From assembly GCA_024641825.1 (NCBI GenBank), contig JAHECI010000001.1:1-36873 (forward strand): DNA of 36,873 nucleotides, written 5' to 3'. Position numbers and translations under genes: made by a program. The stretch's first letter is position 1; every line of letters starts with the position of its first letter. Positions 7,993 through 16,492 of this stretch are shown in pieces. Below the pieces are notes generated by a model. The model was not told the DNA's origin and ran no database searches. It was given only the letters and a program-made list of their open reading frames with translations. Source of the stretch: Desulfobacterales bacterium (GTDB lineage: Bacteria > Desulfobacterota > Desulfobacteria > Desulfobacterales > UBA11574).

Positions 7993-9684
7993 TCTTCCTT
8001 TCCTTAAAATAGCGATAAGAAGCCATATCCCCATGATTGCAGCGGTTGAGAACAGAACGATCCCGATCAGAGATATTCCGTAGAACAGGGGCGGAATTTC
8101 AGAAATCACGATAAGGGCCGAACCGATAATCAGAGCGGCAATAATAATTGAGAACGATATTCTGTTGCTGATCCTGTCATGGGTCGCCAGCATGGCATCG
8201 AGTCCCTGGTGTTCCATTTTCAAAGACAGTCTCTGCTGCCGGATCAGCCGGGTAATTTCGAGCATGTCTTTGGGGAACTTCTCGACGAATTGCAGCGTTT
8301 CAGATACCAGCTTTATCAAATCCTCGGCAATTCTTTCAGGGTGGAACCGTGAAAGCTTTATCCGTCTGATGAACGGCGCGGTCTGAGCGATCATGTCAAA
8401 ATCCGGATCGAGAACCAGTGCAACCCCCTCTATGGTCGTCATCGCCTTCATCATCAGGAAGATATCCGGCGCAATCATGAGACGATGGCGGGATATCAAC
8501 TCGAGCAAATGGTTCAGCAGTTTGCCCACTTCGATATTCTTCAGAGGTTTGTAAAGATGCCGCCCCATGAAATCCGTAACATCCCTTTCCAGCTGGCGGA
8601 TATCCGGCTCGTCATCCCAAGATGTCAGCTTCAGGATCACCTGGGTTGTTTTTGTTTCATGCCGGTGGGCCACGCTGTCGATCAAATCGACAAAATTCTC
8701 CCGGGTCTGACGGTCCACAGAGCCGGTCATGCCAAAATCGAGCAGACAGATCACATTGTCAGGAAGTATAAAAATATTCCCGGGATGAGGGTCGGCATGA
8801 AAGAAACCGAAATCGAACACCTGCTTTAAATAAAAGTTTGCACCCCGAACGGTAATGGTCTTCCGGTCCAGTCCGGCCCCTTCCAGCCTGTCGATTTCAG
8901 ATACCTTTATGCCATCGACCAATTCCATGGTAAGAACCCGTTCGGTGGTCATGTCTCGGAAAACTTTGGGGATGTAAGTTGTGGGGTCGTTCAAGAAATG
9001 CCGGGCAAATCTTTCCATGCTGGTGGCTTCAAGGGTGTAATCGATTTCCTTTTCGAGGGTTCTGGCAAATTCTTCGATGATTTTAATCGGTCGGTACAGG
9101 GCGATCTCTTCTATGTTGCGTTCCACCAGCATGGCCAGATGAAGCATGATCTCGAGATCGATTTCTATGATTTTTTTGATGCCGGGCCGCTGAACTTTGA
9201 CGGCCACCGTTTCACCGTCCTTCAATCCGGCCTTGTGAACCTGTCCGATGGACGCCGAGGCAAAAGGGAGTTCATCAAAAAAATCAAAAAGTTCTTCCAG
9301 AGGTGAGCCGAACTCCGTTTCGATGGTCTCCTTGGCCTCGCTGAAAGCAAAGGGCGGCACGTTATCCTGAAGTTTGGAAAGTTCGTTTGTGAAATCAACC
9401 GGAACCAGATCCGGGCGTGTGGAAAGAACCTGTCCCAACTTTACGTAGGTGGGCCCCAGTTCTTCAAAGGCCATTCTCACCCTTTCCGCCCGTGAAAGTT
9501 TTTCAATACGGTTGCGCCGATTTTTGGAAATCAACTGAAGGCCGACTTCGATGTACTGCTCGATTTTCAGCAGTTCAATCAGATCTCCAAAGCCATACTT
9601 GAAAAGAACAGCCAGTATCTGACGATATCGGTTAAGATTTCGGTAGGTTCGGCCTACAACGCCGATCTTTCGTATACTTAGCAT
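7987..9684 (-). CDS. ubiB: UbiB/ABC1 (ADCK) family atypical protein kinase
   Basis: The 565-residue protein has the hallmark ADCK motifs: KLGQ at residues 82-85 within LGPTYVKLGQVLSTRPDLVP, the alanine-rich loop PFASASIGQVHKA, the catalytic FFHADPHPGNIFI and the metal-binding LLDFGMTG. Two hydrophobic segments at the C terminus (starting FSIIIAALIIGSAL and FYGISLIGIVLF) anchor it in the membrane. UbiB proteins are ATPases needed for quinone biosynthesis or quinone and lipid handling. It is the last gene of a minus-strand operon with an acyl-CoA dehydrogenase and a phasin-like protein, facing ETF-QO. The shared quinone and acyl-CoA theme may be functional (inference). In an anaerobe the relevant quinone would be menaquinone. 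Confidence 0.92.
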   Translation of the reverse strand: MLSIRKIGVVGRTYRNLNRYRQILAVLFKYGFGDLIELLKIEQYIEVGLQLISKNRRNRIEKLSRAERVRMAFEELGPTYVKLGQVLSTRPDLVPVDFTNELSKLQDNVPPFAFSEAKETIETEFGSPLEELFDFFDELPFASASIGQVHKAGLKDGETVAVKVQRPGIKKIIEIDLEIMLHLAMLVERNIEEIALYRPIKIIEEFARTLEKEIDYTLEATSMERFARHFLNDPTTYIPKVFRDMTTERVLTMELVDGIKVSEIDRLEGAGLDRKTITVRGANFYLKQVFDFGFFHADPHPGNIFILPDNVICLLDFGMTGSVDRQTRENFVDLIDSVAHRHETKTTQVILKLTSWDDEPDIRQLERDVTDFMGRHLYKPLKNIEVGKLLNHLLELISRHRLMIAPDIFLMMKAMTTIEGVALVLDPDFDMIAQTAPFIRRIKLSRFHPERIAEDLIKLVSETLQFVEKFPKDMLEITRLIRQQRLSLKMEHQGLDAMLATHDRISNRISFSIIIAALIIGSALIVISEIPPLFYGISLIGIVLFSTAAIMGIWLLIAILRKGRL

Positions 9685-9711
9685 TTAGATAGAATGTCGG
9701 GAAAGGGTGTT

Positions 9712-10026
9712 TTACTTGGGTGTGCCCGGACCCTCGCTAATCGCTTTTTTCAGCTCCCGTATCTCCTTTTTCAGCCCCTTCAATTCATCGCTCGTTACAA
9801 CATCGGCCTTTTTCATAAAATCTTTAACAGCCTTTTGCACCTTTTCTTCCAGCTTTGTCTGTGTTTCGTCGTACCTTTTCTGAAGATCTTCCAAAAATTT
9901 CGTTCCTTCATTTTCAGTCATTTTGCCCTTGTTTACAAGCTCTCTGGCCAGGTCTTCAACCTCATCCTTGGCGATGAGGGCCAGGCCGATACCGGTCAAC
10001 ATGGATTTTTTGATTATATTAAGCAT
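9712..10026 (-). CDS. Phasin-like small helical protein
   Basis: The 104-residue protein resembles short phasin/PhaI-PhaF-like proteins. It has a hydrophobic N-terminal helix (MLNIIKKSMLTGIGLALIAK), then an acidic, lysine-rich amphipathic helix (LARELVNKGKMTENEGTKFL) and a coiled-coil (TQTKLEEKVQKAVKDFMKKA). It ends with a heptad stretch rich in Lys and Glu (LKGLKKEIRELKKAI). Phasins coat polyhydroxyalkanoate granules, but no PHA synthase is in the window, so the name describes the family look rather than a proven role. It lies 19 bp after the acyl-CoA dehydrogenase and 27 bp before ubiB on the same strand, so the three are probably co-transcribed. GGAGG-type sequence (AAGGAGGCTCTG) precedes the ATG. 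Confidence 0.7.
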   Translation of the reverse strand: MLNIIKKSMLTGIGLALIAKDEVEDLARELVNKGKMTENEGTKFLEDLQKRYDETQTKLEEKVQKAVKDFMKKADVVTSDELKGLKKEIRELKKAISEGPGTPK

Positions 10027-10045
10027 CAGAGCCTCCTTAGGGTTC

Positions 10046-11200
10046 TTACTTCAATTTTCCGATCAACGCACTGGCAATGGTGTTTTTCTGGATCTCCTTG
10101 GTGCCTTCATAAATCTCGGTGATTTTGGCATCCCGGTAAAAGCGCTCGACTTCATACTCTGCCATGTATCCGTATCCTCCAAGCAGTTGAATGGCTTCAT
10201 CGGCGACTTCAACAGCAGTACGTGCGGCATACATCTTGGCCATGGATGTCAATTTTGGATCGATACGCCCCTTGTCAAAGTTCCAGGCAGCTTTGTAGGT
10301 TATAAGTCTCGAAAGCTCTATTTTTGTGGCCATATCCGCCAGCTTGTGCTGGGTGACTTGGAACTGGGCAATTTTTTTCCCGAACTGCTCTCTCTGTTTT
10401 ACATAAGCCAACGCGCGATCAAAAGCGCCCTGTGCGGTCCCGAGTGCCTGGGCGGCAACCAAGATTCTGCTTTCGTCAAAAAACTCCAGCACATGGTAGA
10501 AGCCCTTCCCTTCTTTTCCGATAAGATTTGAAGCCGGAACACGGACATCTTTAAAGTTAACCTCGGCCGTAGACATCATGTGGATGCCCATTTTTTCACC
10601 GACATCCGTGGCGGACACACCCTTTCGATGGGCCTCCACCAGAATCAAGCTTATTCCGCGATACGTCGGTTTGCTTTCCGGGTCGGTTTGGCAGAGAACA
10701 CAGAAAAAACCGGCAGTTTCACCATTGGTAATGAATATTTTCGATCCGTTTATGACCCATTCATCCCCATCTTTTTCTGCCGTTGTATTCATGAAGGTAA
10801 TATCAGAACCGTGATCCGGTTCTGTGAAAGCACCTGCAGAAAGCATTTCCCCTTCTGCAACGGCCGGCAAATATTTTTCCTTGAGGGCATCACTGCCAAA
10901 ACGCAAAATGCATTCCGATGCAAACCCGGCAAGGATCAACGCACTGCCGATGGTAGAATCCCGGCTGCAGAACTCCTCGGCAACAAGGATATTTTCCAAC
11001 ACGCCAAGCCCCTGGCCGGAATATTCTTCCGGAAAATGAATGCCGATGAATCCCAGATCAGCGGCTTTTCTCCAAATCTTTTCCGGAAATTCATGTTTTC
11101 TGTCGAGTTCGAGTGCAAGGGTCTTGTCAAATTCACCCTTGGCAAAATCCCTGGCTGCTTTCTGAATCTCTTTTTGTGATTTTGTCAGTTCAAAATCCAT
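10046..11200 (-). CDS. Acyl-CoA dehydrogenase
   Basis: The 384 residues are the usual length for the family. It starts MDFELTKSQKEIQK, a classic N terminus, and a GGAG ribosome site precedes the ATG. FAD and substrate signatures are present: FTEPDHGSD and WVINGSKIFITNGE in the middle beta domain, then the C-terminal helical domain with QLLGGYGYMAEYEVERFYRD. The likely catalytic base is the Glu of TEIYEGTKEIQ. It oxidises an acyl-CoA to the 2,3-enoyl-CoA and gives electrons to ETF, which the ETF-QO at 6319 can pass to quinone. The exact chain length cannot be read from sequence. First gene of an operon with the phasin-like protein and ubiB. Confidence 0.95.
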   Translation of the reverse strand: MDFELTKSQKEIQKAARDFAKGEFDKTLALELDRKHEFPEKIWRKAADLGFIGIHFPEEYSGQGLGVLENILVAEEFCSRDSTIGSALILAGFASECILRFGSDALKEKYLPAVAEGEMLSAGAFTEPDHGSDITFMNTTAEKDGDEWVINGSKIFITNGETAGFFCVLCQTDPESKPTYRGISLILVEAHRKGVSATDVGEKMGIHMMSTAEVNFKDVRVPASNLIGKEGKGFYHVLEFFDESRILVAAQALGTAQGAFDRALAYVKQREQFGKKIAQFQVTQHKLADMATKIELSRLITYKAAWNFDKGRIDPKLTSMAKMYAARTAVEVADEAIQLLGGYGYMAEYEVERFYRDAKITEIYEGTKEIQKNTIASALIGKLK

Positions 11201-11442
11201 CTTGCTCCTCCATCACGTTGAAGGTTTTACGATAGATAGGGGGGTATCTTTTTTAGGAATTTAGCATATGCCCTGCCCTATTGCAAGGAGTTTGAAGGTC
11301 AGCAGCCATTGCAAACCCTGCCACTTCTTAAACATTCGCAAAAGGTGCTTGACGGATCCCTTTGACTGGAATAGTTACATATTTTAGGCCTTTTTCGAAA
11401 CCGTCCACATTAACACATAACTTGGAAAGGAAATTAGACCCT

Positions 11443-12192
11443 ATGCCGTTTTCAATTGCCCTTGCCGGAAAAGGAGGCACCGGGAAAACAACCGTAGCAG
11501 GTCTGCTCATCAAATATCTGGTAAAGACCGGCAGGACGCCGGTTCTTGCGGTAGATGCAGACAGTAACGCAAACTTAAATGAAGTCTGTGGTCTTGAAGT
11601 CACCGATACCCTGGGCAACGCTCGTGAAGAAATGAAAAAGGGAATTGTGCCCAGCGGAATGACCAAGGACATTTTTATGAACATGAAACTACAGCAGGCG
11701 GTTGTGGAGGACGACGGATACGACCTCATTGTAATGGGACAGCCTGAAGGCCCGGGATGTTATTGTGCTGCAAATACCCTTCTCACAGGATTTTTGGAGA
11801 AACTGACGGGAAATTATCCTTACATCGTCATGGATAATGAAGCTGGAATGGAGCACATCAGCCGGCTAACCACCAGTAATGTCGACGTCCTCCTCACGAT
11901 TTCAGACACCTCCCGCCGGGGGCTACAGGCGGCCGTTCGAATTAACGATCTGGCAAAAAATTTGAATATCGGTGTCTCCAAAAGCTACCTAATAATCAAT
12001 CAGACCAAAGAAGCGCCGTCCGATACGGTTCTGAACATCATTAAAGAAAATGGGTTAGAGCTTGCCGGAACCATCCCCGAAGACCCTACCGTATATGAAT
12101 ATGATCTGAACGGTCGTCCGACCATCGAACTGCCGGAAGACAATACGGCGGTTATGGCTGCATATGAAATATTTGATAAAATAATCGAGTAG
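11443..12192 (+). CDS. cooC: CooC-type ATPase for CO dehydrogenase nickel-cluster maturation
   Basis: The 249-residue protein belongs to the MinD/ParA-like P-loop class. The deviant Walker A is GKGGTGKTT at residues 9-17, followed by a switch-type VDADSNANL. The C106-Y-C108 pair in PEGPGCYCAANTLL is the CooC hallmark; in characterised CooC proteins this CxC sits at the dimer interface and binds metal. VMDNEAGMEHISR matches the Walker B/switch II region. CooC or AcsF proteins use ATP to load nickel into the C-cluster of CO dehydrogenase or the A-cluster of acetyl-CoA synthase. The CODH genes are not in this window. The ATG at 11443 is chosen because the homology begins there; an AAAGGAA sequence lies about 12 nt before it. 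The upstream in-frame extension is unlikely to be translated. Confidence 0.9.
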   Translation: MPFSIALAGKGGTGKTTVAGLLIKYLVKTGRTPVLAVDADSNANLNEVCGLEVTDTLGNAREEMKKGIVPSGMTKDIFMNMKLQQAVVEDDGYDLIVMGQPEGPGCYCAANTLLTGFLEKLTGNYPYIVMDNEAGMEHISRLTTSNVDVLLTISDTSRRGLQAAVRINDLAKNLNIGVSKSYLIINQTKEAPSDTVLNIIKENGLELAGTIPEDPTVYEYDLNGRPTIELPEDNTAVMAAYEIFDKIIE

Positions 12193-12208
12193 CGCCTTTT
12201 GTGACGAC

Positions 12209-13159
12209 ATGAAAAAAACAGGCTTTCTGTACGATGAAAGATATCTGCTTCACGATACAGGCCCGAATCATCCTGAGTCGCCCGAAAGACTCAAGGCTAT
12301 TTATCAAGGGATAAAACAAGCCGGCCTCCTCCCCAAGCTGACCTTAATTCAGGCGATGCAGGCGGATTTAGAGTGGGTTGAAACTGTCCATTCAAAAAAT
12401 TATATCCAACGCTTTGAAGCTGCCTGCCGTTCGGGTAGTACCACGTTTGATTATCCGGACAATCAAATGTGTGCCGAAACTTTCGAGACGGCGCTTCTGG
12501 CCGTAGGCGGGGTACTCGATGCCACGCGACAGGTCATGACCGGTCAAATAGACAATGTTTTTTGTGCGGTCAGGCCGCCGGGCCATCATGCTGAACGTGA
12601 ATTCGCCATGGGATTCTGCTATTTCAACAACGTTGCAATCGCCGCCAGATATCTTCAAGCAGAATGGGGCATTCAAAGGGTTGGAATCGTGGATTTCGAC
12701 GTGCATCATGGAAACGGCACCCAACACATTTTTGAAGAAGATCCTACGGTATTCTATTACTCCATTCATCAGCACCCGACATTTGCTTTTCCAGGAACTG
12801 GTCGTGTTTTTGAAACCGGCAACGGTGAAGGAGAGGGCTCGACTCGGAATTATCCGGTTTTACCGGGTCATGGAGACAAGGAATACCAGGGCCTTGTGGA
12901 AAGAGATCTTATGCCGGTGATGGAAGCATTCAGCCCTGAAGTAATCTTGGTGTCAGCGGGTTTTGATGCCCATGTCGACGACGACATGTCAGACATACAA
13001 CTTTCAACAGAGGGATTTTCAAGGATCATGCAGAGGATCGTCGCCCTGGCCGATTTTTGCTCAAACGGAAGATTGATTTCCGTCCTTGAGGGAGGATACT
13101 GCATAAAACGTCTACCGGAACTTGCGGCGAACCATGTTAAAATTTTATTGAACATTTAA
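12209..13159 (+). CDS. Histone-deacetylase-family deacetylase (AcuC-like)
   Basis: The 316-residue zinc amidohydrolase of the class I/II HDAC fold starts 16 bp after cooC. The active-site series is complete: RPPGHHAE with the His pair H126-H127, VDFDVHHGNGTQ with zinc ligands D164 and H166, SAGFDAH supplying the third ligand, and the Tyr of LEGGY near the C terminus. Bacterial members include AcuC, which deacetylates acetyl-CoA synthetase, and deacetylases of acetylpolyamines. The next gene is a CBS-ACT protein like AcuB and a Sir2 deacylase lies about 2.5 kb further on. Regulation of acyl-CoA metabolism by protein deacetylation is therefore the most attractive guess; the substrate itself is unknown. 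Confidence 0.93.
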   Translation: MKKTGFLYDERYLLHDTGPNHPESPERLKAIYQGIKQAGLLPKLTLIQAMQADLEWVETVHSKNYIQRFEAACRSGSTTFDYPDNQMCAETFETALLAVGGVLDATRQVMTGQIDNVFCAVRPPGHHAEREFAMGFCYFNNVAIAARYLQAEWGIQRVGIVDFDVHHGNGTQHIFEEDPTVFYYSIHQHPTFAFPGTGRVFETGNGEGEGSTRNYPVLPGHGDKEYQGLVERDLMPVMEAFSPEVILVSAGFDAHVDDDMSDIQLSTEGFSRIMQRIVALADFCSNGRLISVLEGGYCIKRLPELAANHVKILLNI

Positions 13160-13298
13160 CCCGGAGCCTTCTGATACGAAGAACCCAAAAGAATCGAAAA
13201 TGTTCAATGGTTTTCAACACAAAAAATTGTCGTTTAGAAGGGTTTGCTCAAAACATGAAAAATTGAAAGACTAAGATCTACAACCATTGGAGGCTAAA

Positions 13299-13961
13299 AT
13301 GTTTATCAGCAAAATAATGACTAAAAATCCCGTCACCGTTGACCCAGACGCTGATATCTTACAGGCACAGGAACTATTGGCCAAACATCGGTTCCACCAG
13401 CTTCCCGTGGTCGACGCACATAATTTTCTCATTGGAATCGTCACGGATCGTGATATCAGAAGTGCGTTGCCCTCCGTTCATCTGGAAGATGACCTCGGAA
13501 AGGCGGAACGGAAACGTTTTTCAGAAATTAAAATAAAAGATATCATGACAAAAGATCCCGTCACCATTTCTTCCTTATATACCCTCCAAGACGCCCTTAT
13601 TCTGTTGCAAAAAAAACGTGTCGGAGCATTTCCGGTTGTCGATGACGCGGGTATTCTTAAAGGCATTATCTCTGTTAGCGACCTGTTAAAGGAACTCATC
13701 ACCGTCTTGGGATTAGAAGAACCCGGAACCCTGTTGTGCATTATCGTTGAGAATAAAATCGGACAAATGAAAAAGATTGTTGATGCCATTACTGAGGAAC
13801 ATATTTCATTCGGCAGTGTTCTGGTTGCCAGATACTGGGAAGAGGGAAAGCGGGCGGTTTTCCCCTATCTTTTAACTCAAAATATCGGTCCATTGAAAAG
13901 AAAGCTTAAAAATATGGGGTATACATTGCTCGACCCAATGGATTGGAATGTGGATCAATAA
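13299..13961 (+). CDS. Tandem CBS domain plus ACT-like domain protein (AcuB-like)
   Basis: The 220-residue protein starts at ATG 13299, directly preceded by TTGGAGGCTAAA, which contains a good ribosome site; the in-frame TTG at 13287 is part of that site. Two CBS motifs are visible: MTKNPVTVDPDADILQAQEL with HQLPVVDAHNFLIGIVTDRD, and MTKDPVTISS with VGAFPVVDDAGILKGIISVS. A C-terminal ACT-like segment follows (LLCIIVENKIGQMKKIVDAI). This order matches AcuB, encoded with the deacetylase AcuC in the acetoin/acetyl-CoA operon of bacilli. CBS pairs bind adenine nucleotides and the protein may sense energy state. It ends by overlapping the next gene by 14 bp if that gene's first ATG is used. Confidence 0.9.
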   Translation: MFISKIMTKNPVTVDPDADILQAQELLAKHRFHQLPVVDAHNFLIGIVTDRDIRSALPSVHLEDDLGKAERKRFSEIKIKDIMTKDPVTISSLYTLQDALILLQKKRVGAFPVVDDAGILKGIISVSDLLKELITVLGLEEPGTLLCIIVENKIGQMKKIVDAITEEHISFGSVLVARYWEEGKRAVFPYLLTQNIGPLKRKLKNMGYTLLDPMDWNVDQ

Positions 13962-14838
13962 CCCTAAAATGACTGATGGAAAACAAAACGTTAAAGATCG
14001 CCAAAAATTTATAGATACCCCTTATAAAGATCTTTATATCTACTATCTTGAAGGCCGGTTGAAATCGAACCCTAAAATATTCCACGATCATTTTATCGGC
14101 AACTGGCAAGAAGATGAATTCTCTTTTCTTTTCTTTTCCAGACCCTCTCCGGAGGAAGTGGAAAAAATACTCCGTTCAAACCCCGGTTCGGCCCTTCTTG
14201 AAGAATTCCAAATGACATACGACCAGTGGCAGGGTGACAAGATCACCCCCTTTAAGATCGGTCGGTTTCATATCATACCCCCCTGGGGAAAACCGTCGAA
14301 CAGAACGGGTACATCCCCGGAAGATCTCACCGTTCTTCTCGATCCGGGTGTGGTATTCGGCAATGGGTTGCATACCACAACCCAAGATTGCCTCGAAGCC
14401 CTTGAAATGGTATTCCTCCGAGAAAACATCGCGTCCGCCCTCGATCTGGGAACAGGAACGGGCCTGCTATCCCTTGCCGTATCGTTGCTCGGCTGTAAAA
14501 CCACACTGGCCGTCGACGTTAATTTTTTAGCCGCAAATACCGCCCTAAGAAACGTCCGCTTAAACGGTTTGGAAAACACCATTCTGGTCGCTCAAGGTCG
14601 GGCCGAGGATTTTATTGACTCACCTTCAGATCTTATGATAGCAAATATCCACTATGATGTTATGAAGCAGCTAATAATATCTCAAGGTTTTTTGAAAAAA
14701 AAATGGTTTATTCTGTCCGGCCTTTTGCGAAGCCAGGCGAGGGATTTACGCTTTAAATTGTCGCGGCTCCCAATACGTATCATTAAAGAATGGTCGCGTG
14801 AGGACATCTGGCATACTTTTTTAGCAAAGAAAGGTTGA
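13948..14838 (+). CDS. prmA: PrmA-like SAM-dependent methyltransferase (ribosomal protein L11 methyltransferase family)
   Basis: The 296-residue protein carries the PrmA signature LDPGVVFGNGLHTTTQDCLE and then the SAM-binding motif ALDLGTGTGLLSLAVSLLG. The post-motif NIHYDVM replaces the more usual NI(L/V)A. PrmA trimethylates ribosomal protein L11. The N-terminal domain (about 100 residues) is divergent from E. coli PrmA, so another substrate is possible. The first ATG at 13948 overlaps the upstream gene by 14 bp; the ATG at 13969 is an alternative start with little ribosome-site support either way. Its stop codon is immediately followed by the start of the metallo-hydrolase gene, indicating one transcript. 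Confidence 0.82.
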   Translation: MWINNPKMTDGKQNVKDRQKFIDTPYKDLYIYYLEGRLKSNPKIFHDHFIGNWQEDEFSFLFFSRPSPEEVEKILRSNPGSALLEEFQMTYDQWQGDKITPFKIGRFHIIPPWGKPSNRTGTSPEDLTVLLDPGVVFGNGLHTTTQDCLEALEMVFLRENIASALDLGTGTGLLSLAVSLLGCKTTLAVDVNFLAANTALRNVRLNGLENTILVAQGRAEDFIDSPSDLMIANIHYDVMKQLIISQGFLKKKWFILSGLLRSQARDLRFKLSRLPIRIIKEWSREDIWHTFLAKKG

Positions 14839-14840
14839 CA

Positions 14841-15680
14841 ATGTATATCAAATGCTGGGGGTCAAGAGGCTCCATTCCAGTTTCGGGGAGAGATTTCATA
14901 AAATACGGTGGTGATACCACTTGTCTGGAAATCAGAACCAAAAGTGACGACATCATCATCGTTGATGCCGGAACCGGCATACGACGGCTCGGCAACCGTT
15001 TAATCCAGGAAAACCGACACAAGTACAACATTATTTTCACCCATGCCCACTGGGATCATTTAATGGGATTCCCCTTTTTCAAGCCCCTCTACAGTGAAGC
15101 GGCTGAATTCAGGATGTACCGGTGCCCGTTTCACAGTGAATTTGTGGAAAACATCCTTTCCAGGATCATGACCCCGCCAAGCTTTCCGGTGAGATATTCT
15201 GAAATAAGCGCAAAAATGGAATATGTCGGGGCTTTTGTTGAGGCGTTTCAAATCGGATCTGTAACGATAACACCGATCCCAATCAGTCATCCAAACAAAG
15301 GGAGCGGATACAAATTTACCGAAAACGGCAAATCTTTCGTCTTTCTGACCGATAATGAACTGGATTTCGTACATCCCGGCGGTCTGACGTATACGGACTA
15401 TCTGGAATTTTCTGCAGGTGCTGACCTTTTTATTCATGATGCCGAATACATCCCTGAAGAGTATCCCTCCACCATAGAATGGGGGCACTCGGTATTTACC
15501 AGAACCCTCGATCTTGCCCTTGAAGCCGGAGTCAAACAGTTTGGCTTGTTTCATTTAAACCAGGAGCGGACGGATCGTCAAGTGGATGATATTGTCGAGA
15601 CCTGCAGACAAACCATCGCCGACAGAGGTCATAAACTTGAATGTTTCGCTGTGGGCTGCGATATGACGTTTAGTCTGTAA
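14841..15680 (+). CDS. MBL-fold metal-dependent hydrolase (RNase Z/phosphodiesterase-like branch)
   Basis: The 279-residue protein starts at ATG 14841, with AAGAAAGG 6 nt upstream; a TTG at 14835 is less likely. The N terminus MYIKCWGSRGSIPVSG and the metal motif H68-A-H-W-D72-H73 place it in the MBL superfamily branch that includes phosphodiesterases. A later ISHP.(N)KG segment, the Asp of FLTDNE, and a conserved FIHDAEY with WGHS provide the other metal ligands. Related proteins hydrolyse phosphodiesters such as cyclic nucleotides or RNA ends, but substrate cannot be told from sequence. It follows the prmA-like gene by 2 bp and precedes the Sir2 gene by 29 bp. Confidence 0.88.
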   Translation: MYIKCWGSRGSIPVSGRDFIKYGGDTTCLEIRTKSDDIIIVDAGTGIRRLGNRLIQENRHKYNIIFTHAHWDHLMGFPFFKPLYSEAAEFRMYRCPFHSEFVENILSRIMTPPSFPVRYSEISAKMEYVGAFVEAFQIGSVTITPIPISHPNKGSGYKFTENGKSFVFLTDNELDFVHPGGLTYTDYLEFSAGADLFIHDAEYIPEEYPSTIEWGHSVFTRTLDLALEAGVKQFGLFHLNQERTDRQVDDIVETCRQTIADRGHKLECFAVGCDMTFSL

Positions 15681-15709
15681 CTCGAATCTTTCCGTTCTTT
15701 GTCTTTGTA

Positions 15710-16474
15710 ATGATGGATGACCCTATTCAAATAGCTGCAAAAGATCTTGCCAACACCCAAAAAGTTGTCGCCTTAACCGGCGCCGGGATCTCTGTTGAAA
15801 GTGGAATTCCCCCCTTCAGGGGGAAAGGCGGATTGTGGGAAAAATTCGATCCCATGGAGTACGCCCATATCAACGCTTTTATGAAAAATCCGGCCAAGGT
15901 TTGGAATGTCCTCATCAAAGAAATGAAAGAAATCATCGACAAAGCCAAGCCCAATGATGCCCACAAAGGGCTGGCCAGACTCGAAGATCTTGGAATATTA
16001 ACAACGATCATCACCCAGAATGTCGATGGCCTTCACCAAGTGGCCGGCAATACGGACGTCATCGAATTTCACGGAAATTTTGCATGGCAACGGTGTTTGG
16101 ACTGCGGCAGTCGATGCGAAACCGCCAAAATCGATGTAACGCGCATTCCCCCCCGATGCGAATGCGGCGGGATTTACAGACCGGACTGTATCTTCTTTGG
16201 TGAGATGATCCCGCCACAACATCTGTATCGGTCTGAAAAGGTCGCTTCCAACTGCAACATCATGCTGGTGGTGGGGACATCGGCCCGTATTCAACCCGCC
16301 GCTTCCATTCCTGTTATGGCAAAGCAGGCCGGGGCAAAGGTCATAGAAATCAATACCGAAAGAACACCTCTTTCAGAAAAAATCAGTGATTATATCATCC
16401 TGGGAAAGGCCGGCGAGGTAATAAAACGATTAACCGCCGAAATCGAACGTTTGAAGAATTTGAACCCTATTTAA
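15710..16474 (+). CDS. Sir2-family NAD-dependent protein deacylase
   Basis: The 254-residue sirtuin is complete. The NAD-binding motif is GAGISVESGIPPFRG (residues 24-38) and the nicotinamide site is TQNVDGLHQVAG (102-113). The catalytic His is H121 in EFHGN. The zinc ribbon is C129-x2-C132 and C150-x-C152, followed by RPDCIFFGE and GTSARIQPAA. Sirtuins remove acetyl or longer acyl groups from lysines in an NAD-dependent way. Together with the AcuC-like deacetylase upstream, the operon holds two mechanistically different deacylases, which suggests control of acyl-CoA-linked enzymes. Two consecutive ATG codons occur at the start; no strong ribosome site is visible, so the precise start is uncertain by one residue. 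Confidence 0.94.
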   Translation: MMDDPIQIAAKDLANTQKVVALTGAGISVESGIPPFRGKGGLWEKFDPMEYAHINAFMKNPAKVWNVLIKEMKEIIDKAKPNDAHKGLARLEDLGILTTIITQNVDGLHQVAGNTDVIEFHGNFAWQRCLDCGSRCETAKIDVTRIPPRCECGGIYRPDCIFFGEMIPPQHLYRSEKVASNCNIMLVVGTSARIQPAASIPVMAKQAGAKVIEINTERTPLSEKISDYIILGKAGEVIKRLTAEIERLKNLNPI

Positions 16475-16492
16475 CCCAAGCAGGAACCCGCG

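Noticed and set aside
10580-11179. A 199-codon open frame antisense to the acyl-CoA dehydrogenase.
   Set aside because: Shadow of a strongly conserved gene; no start signals or recognisable motifs.
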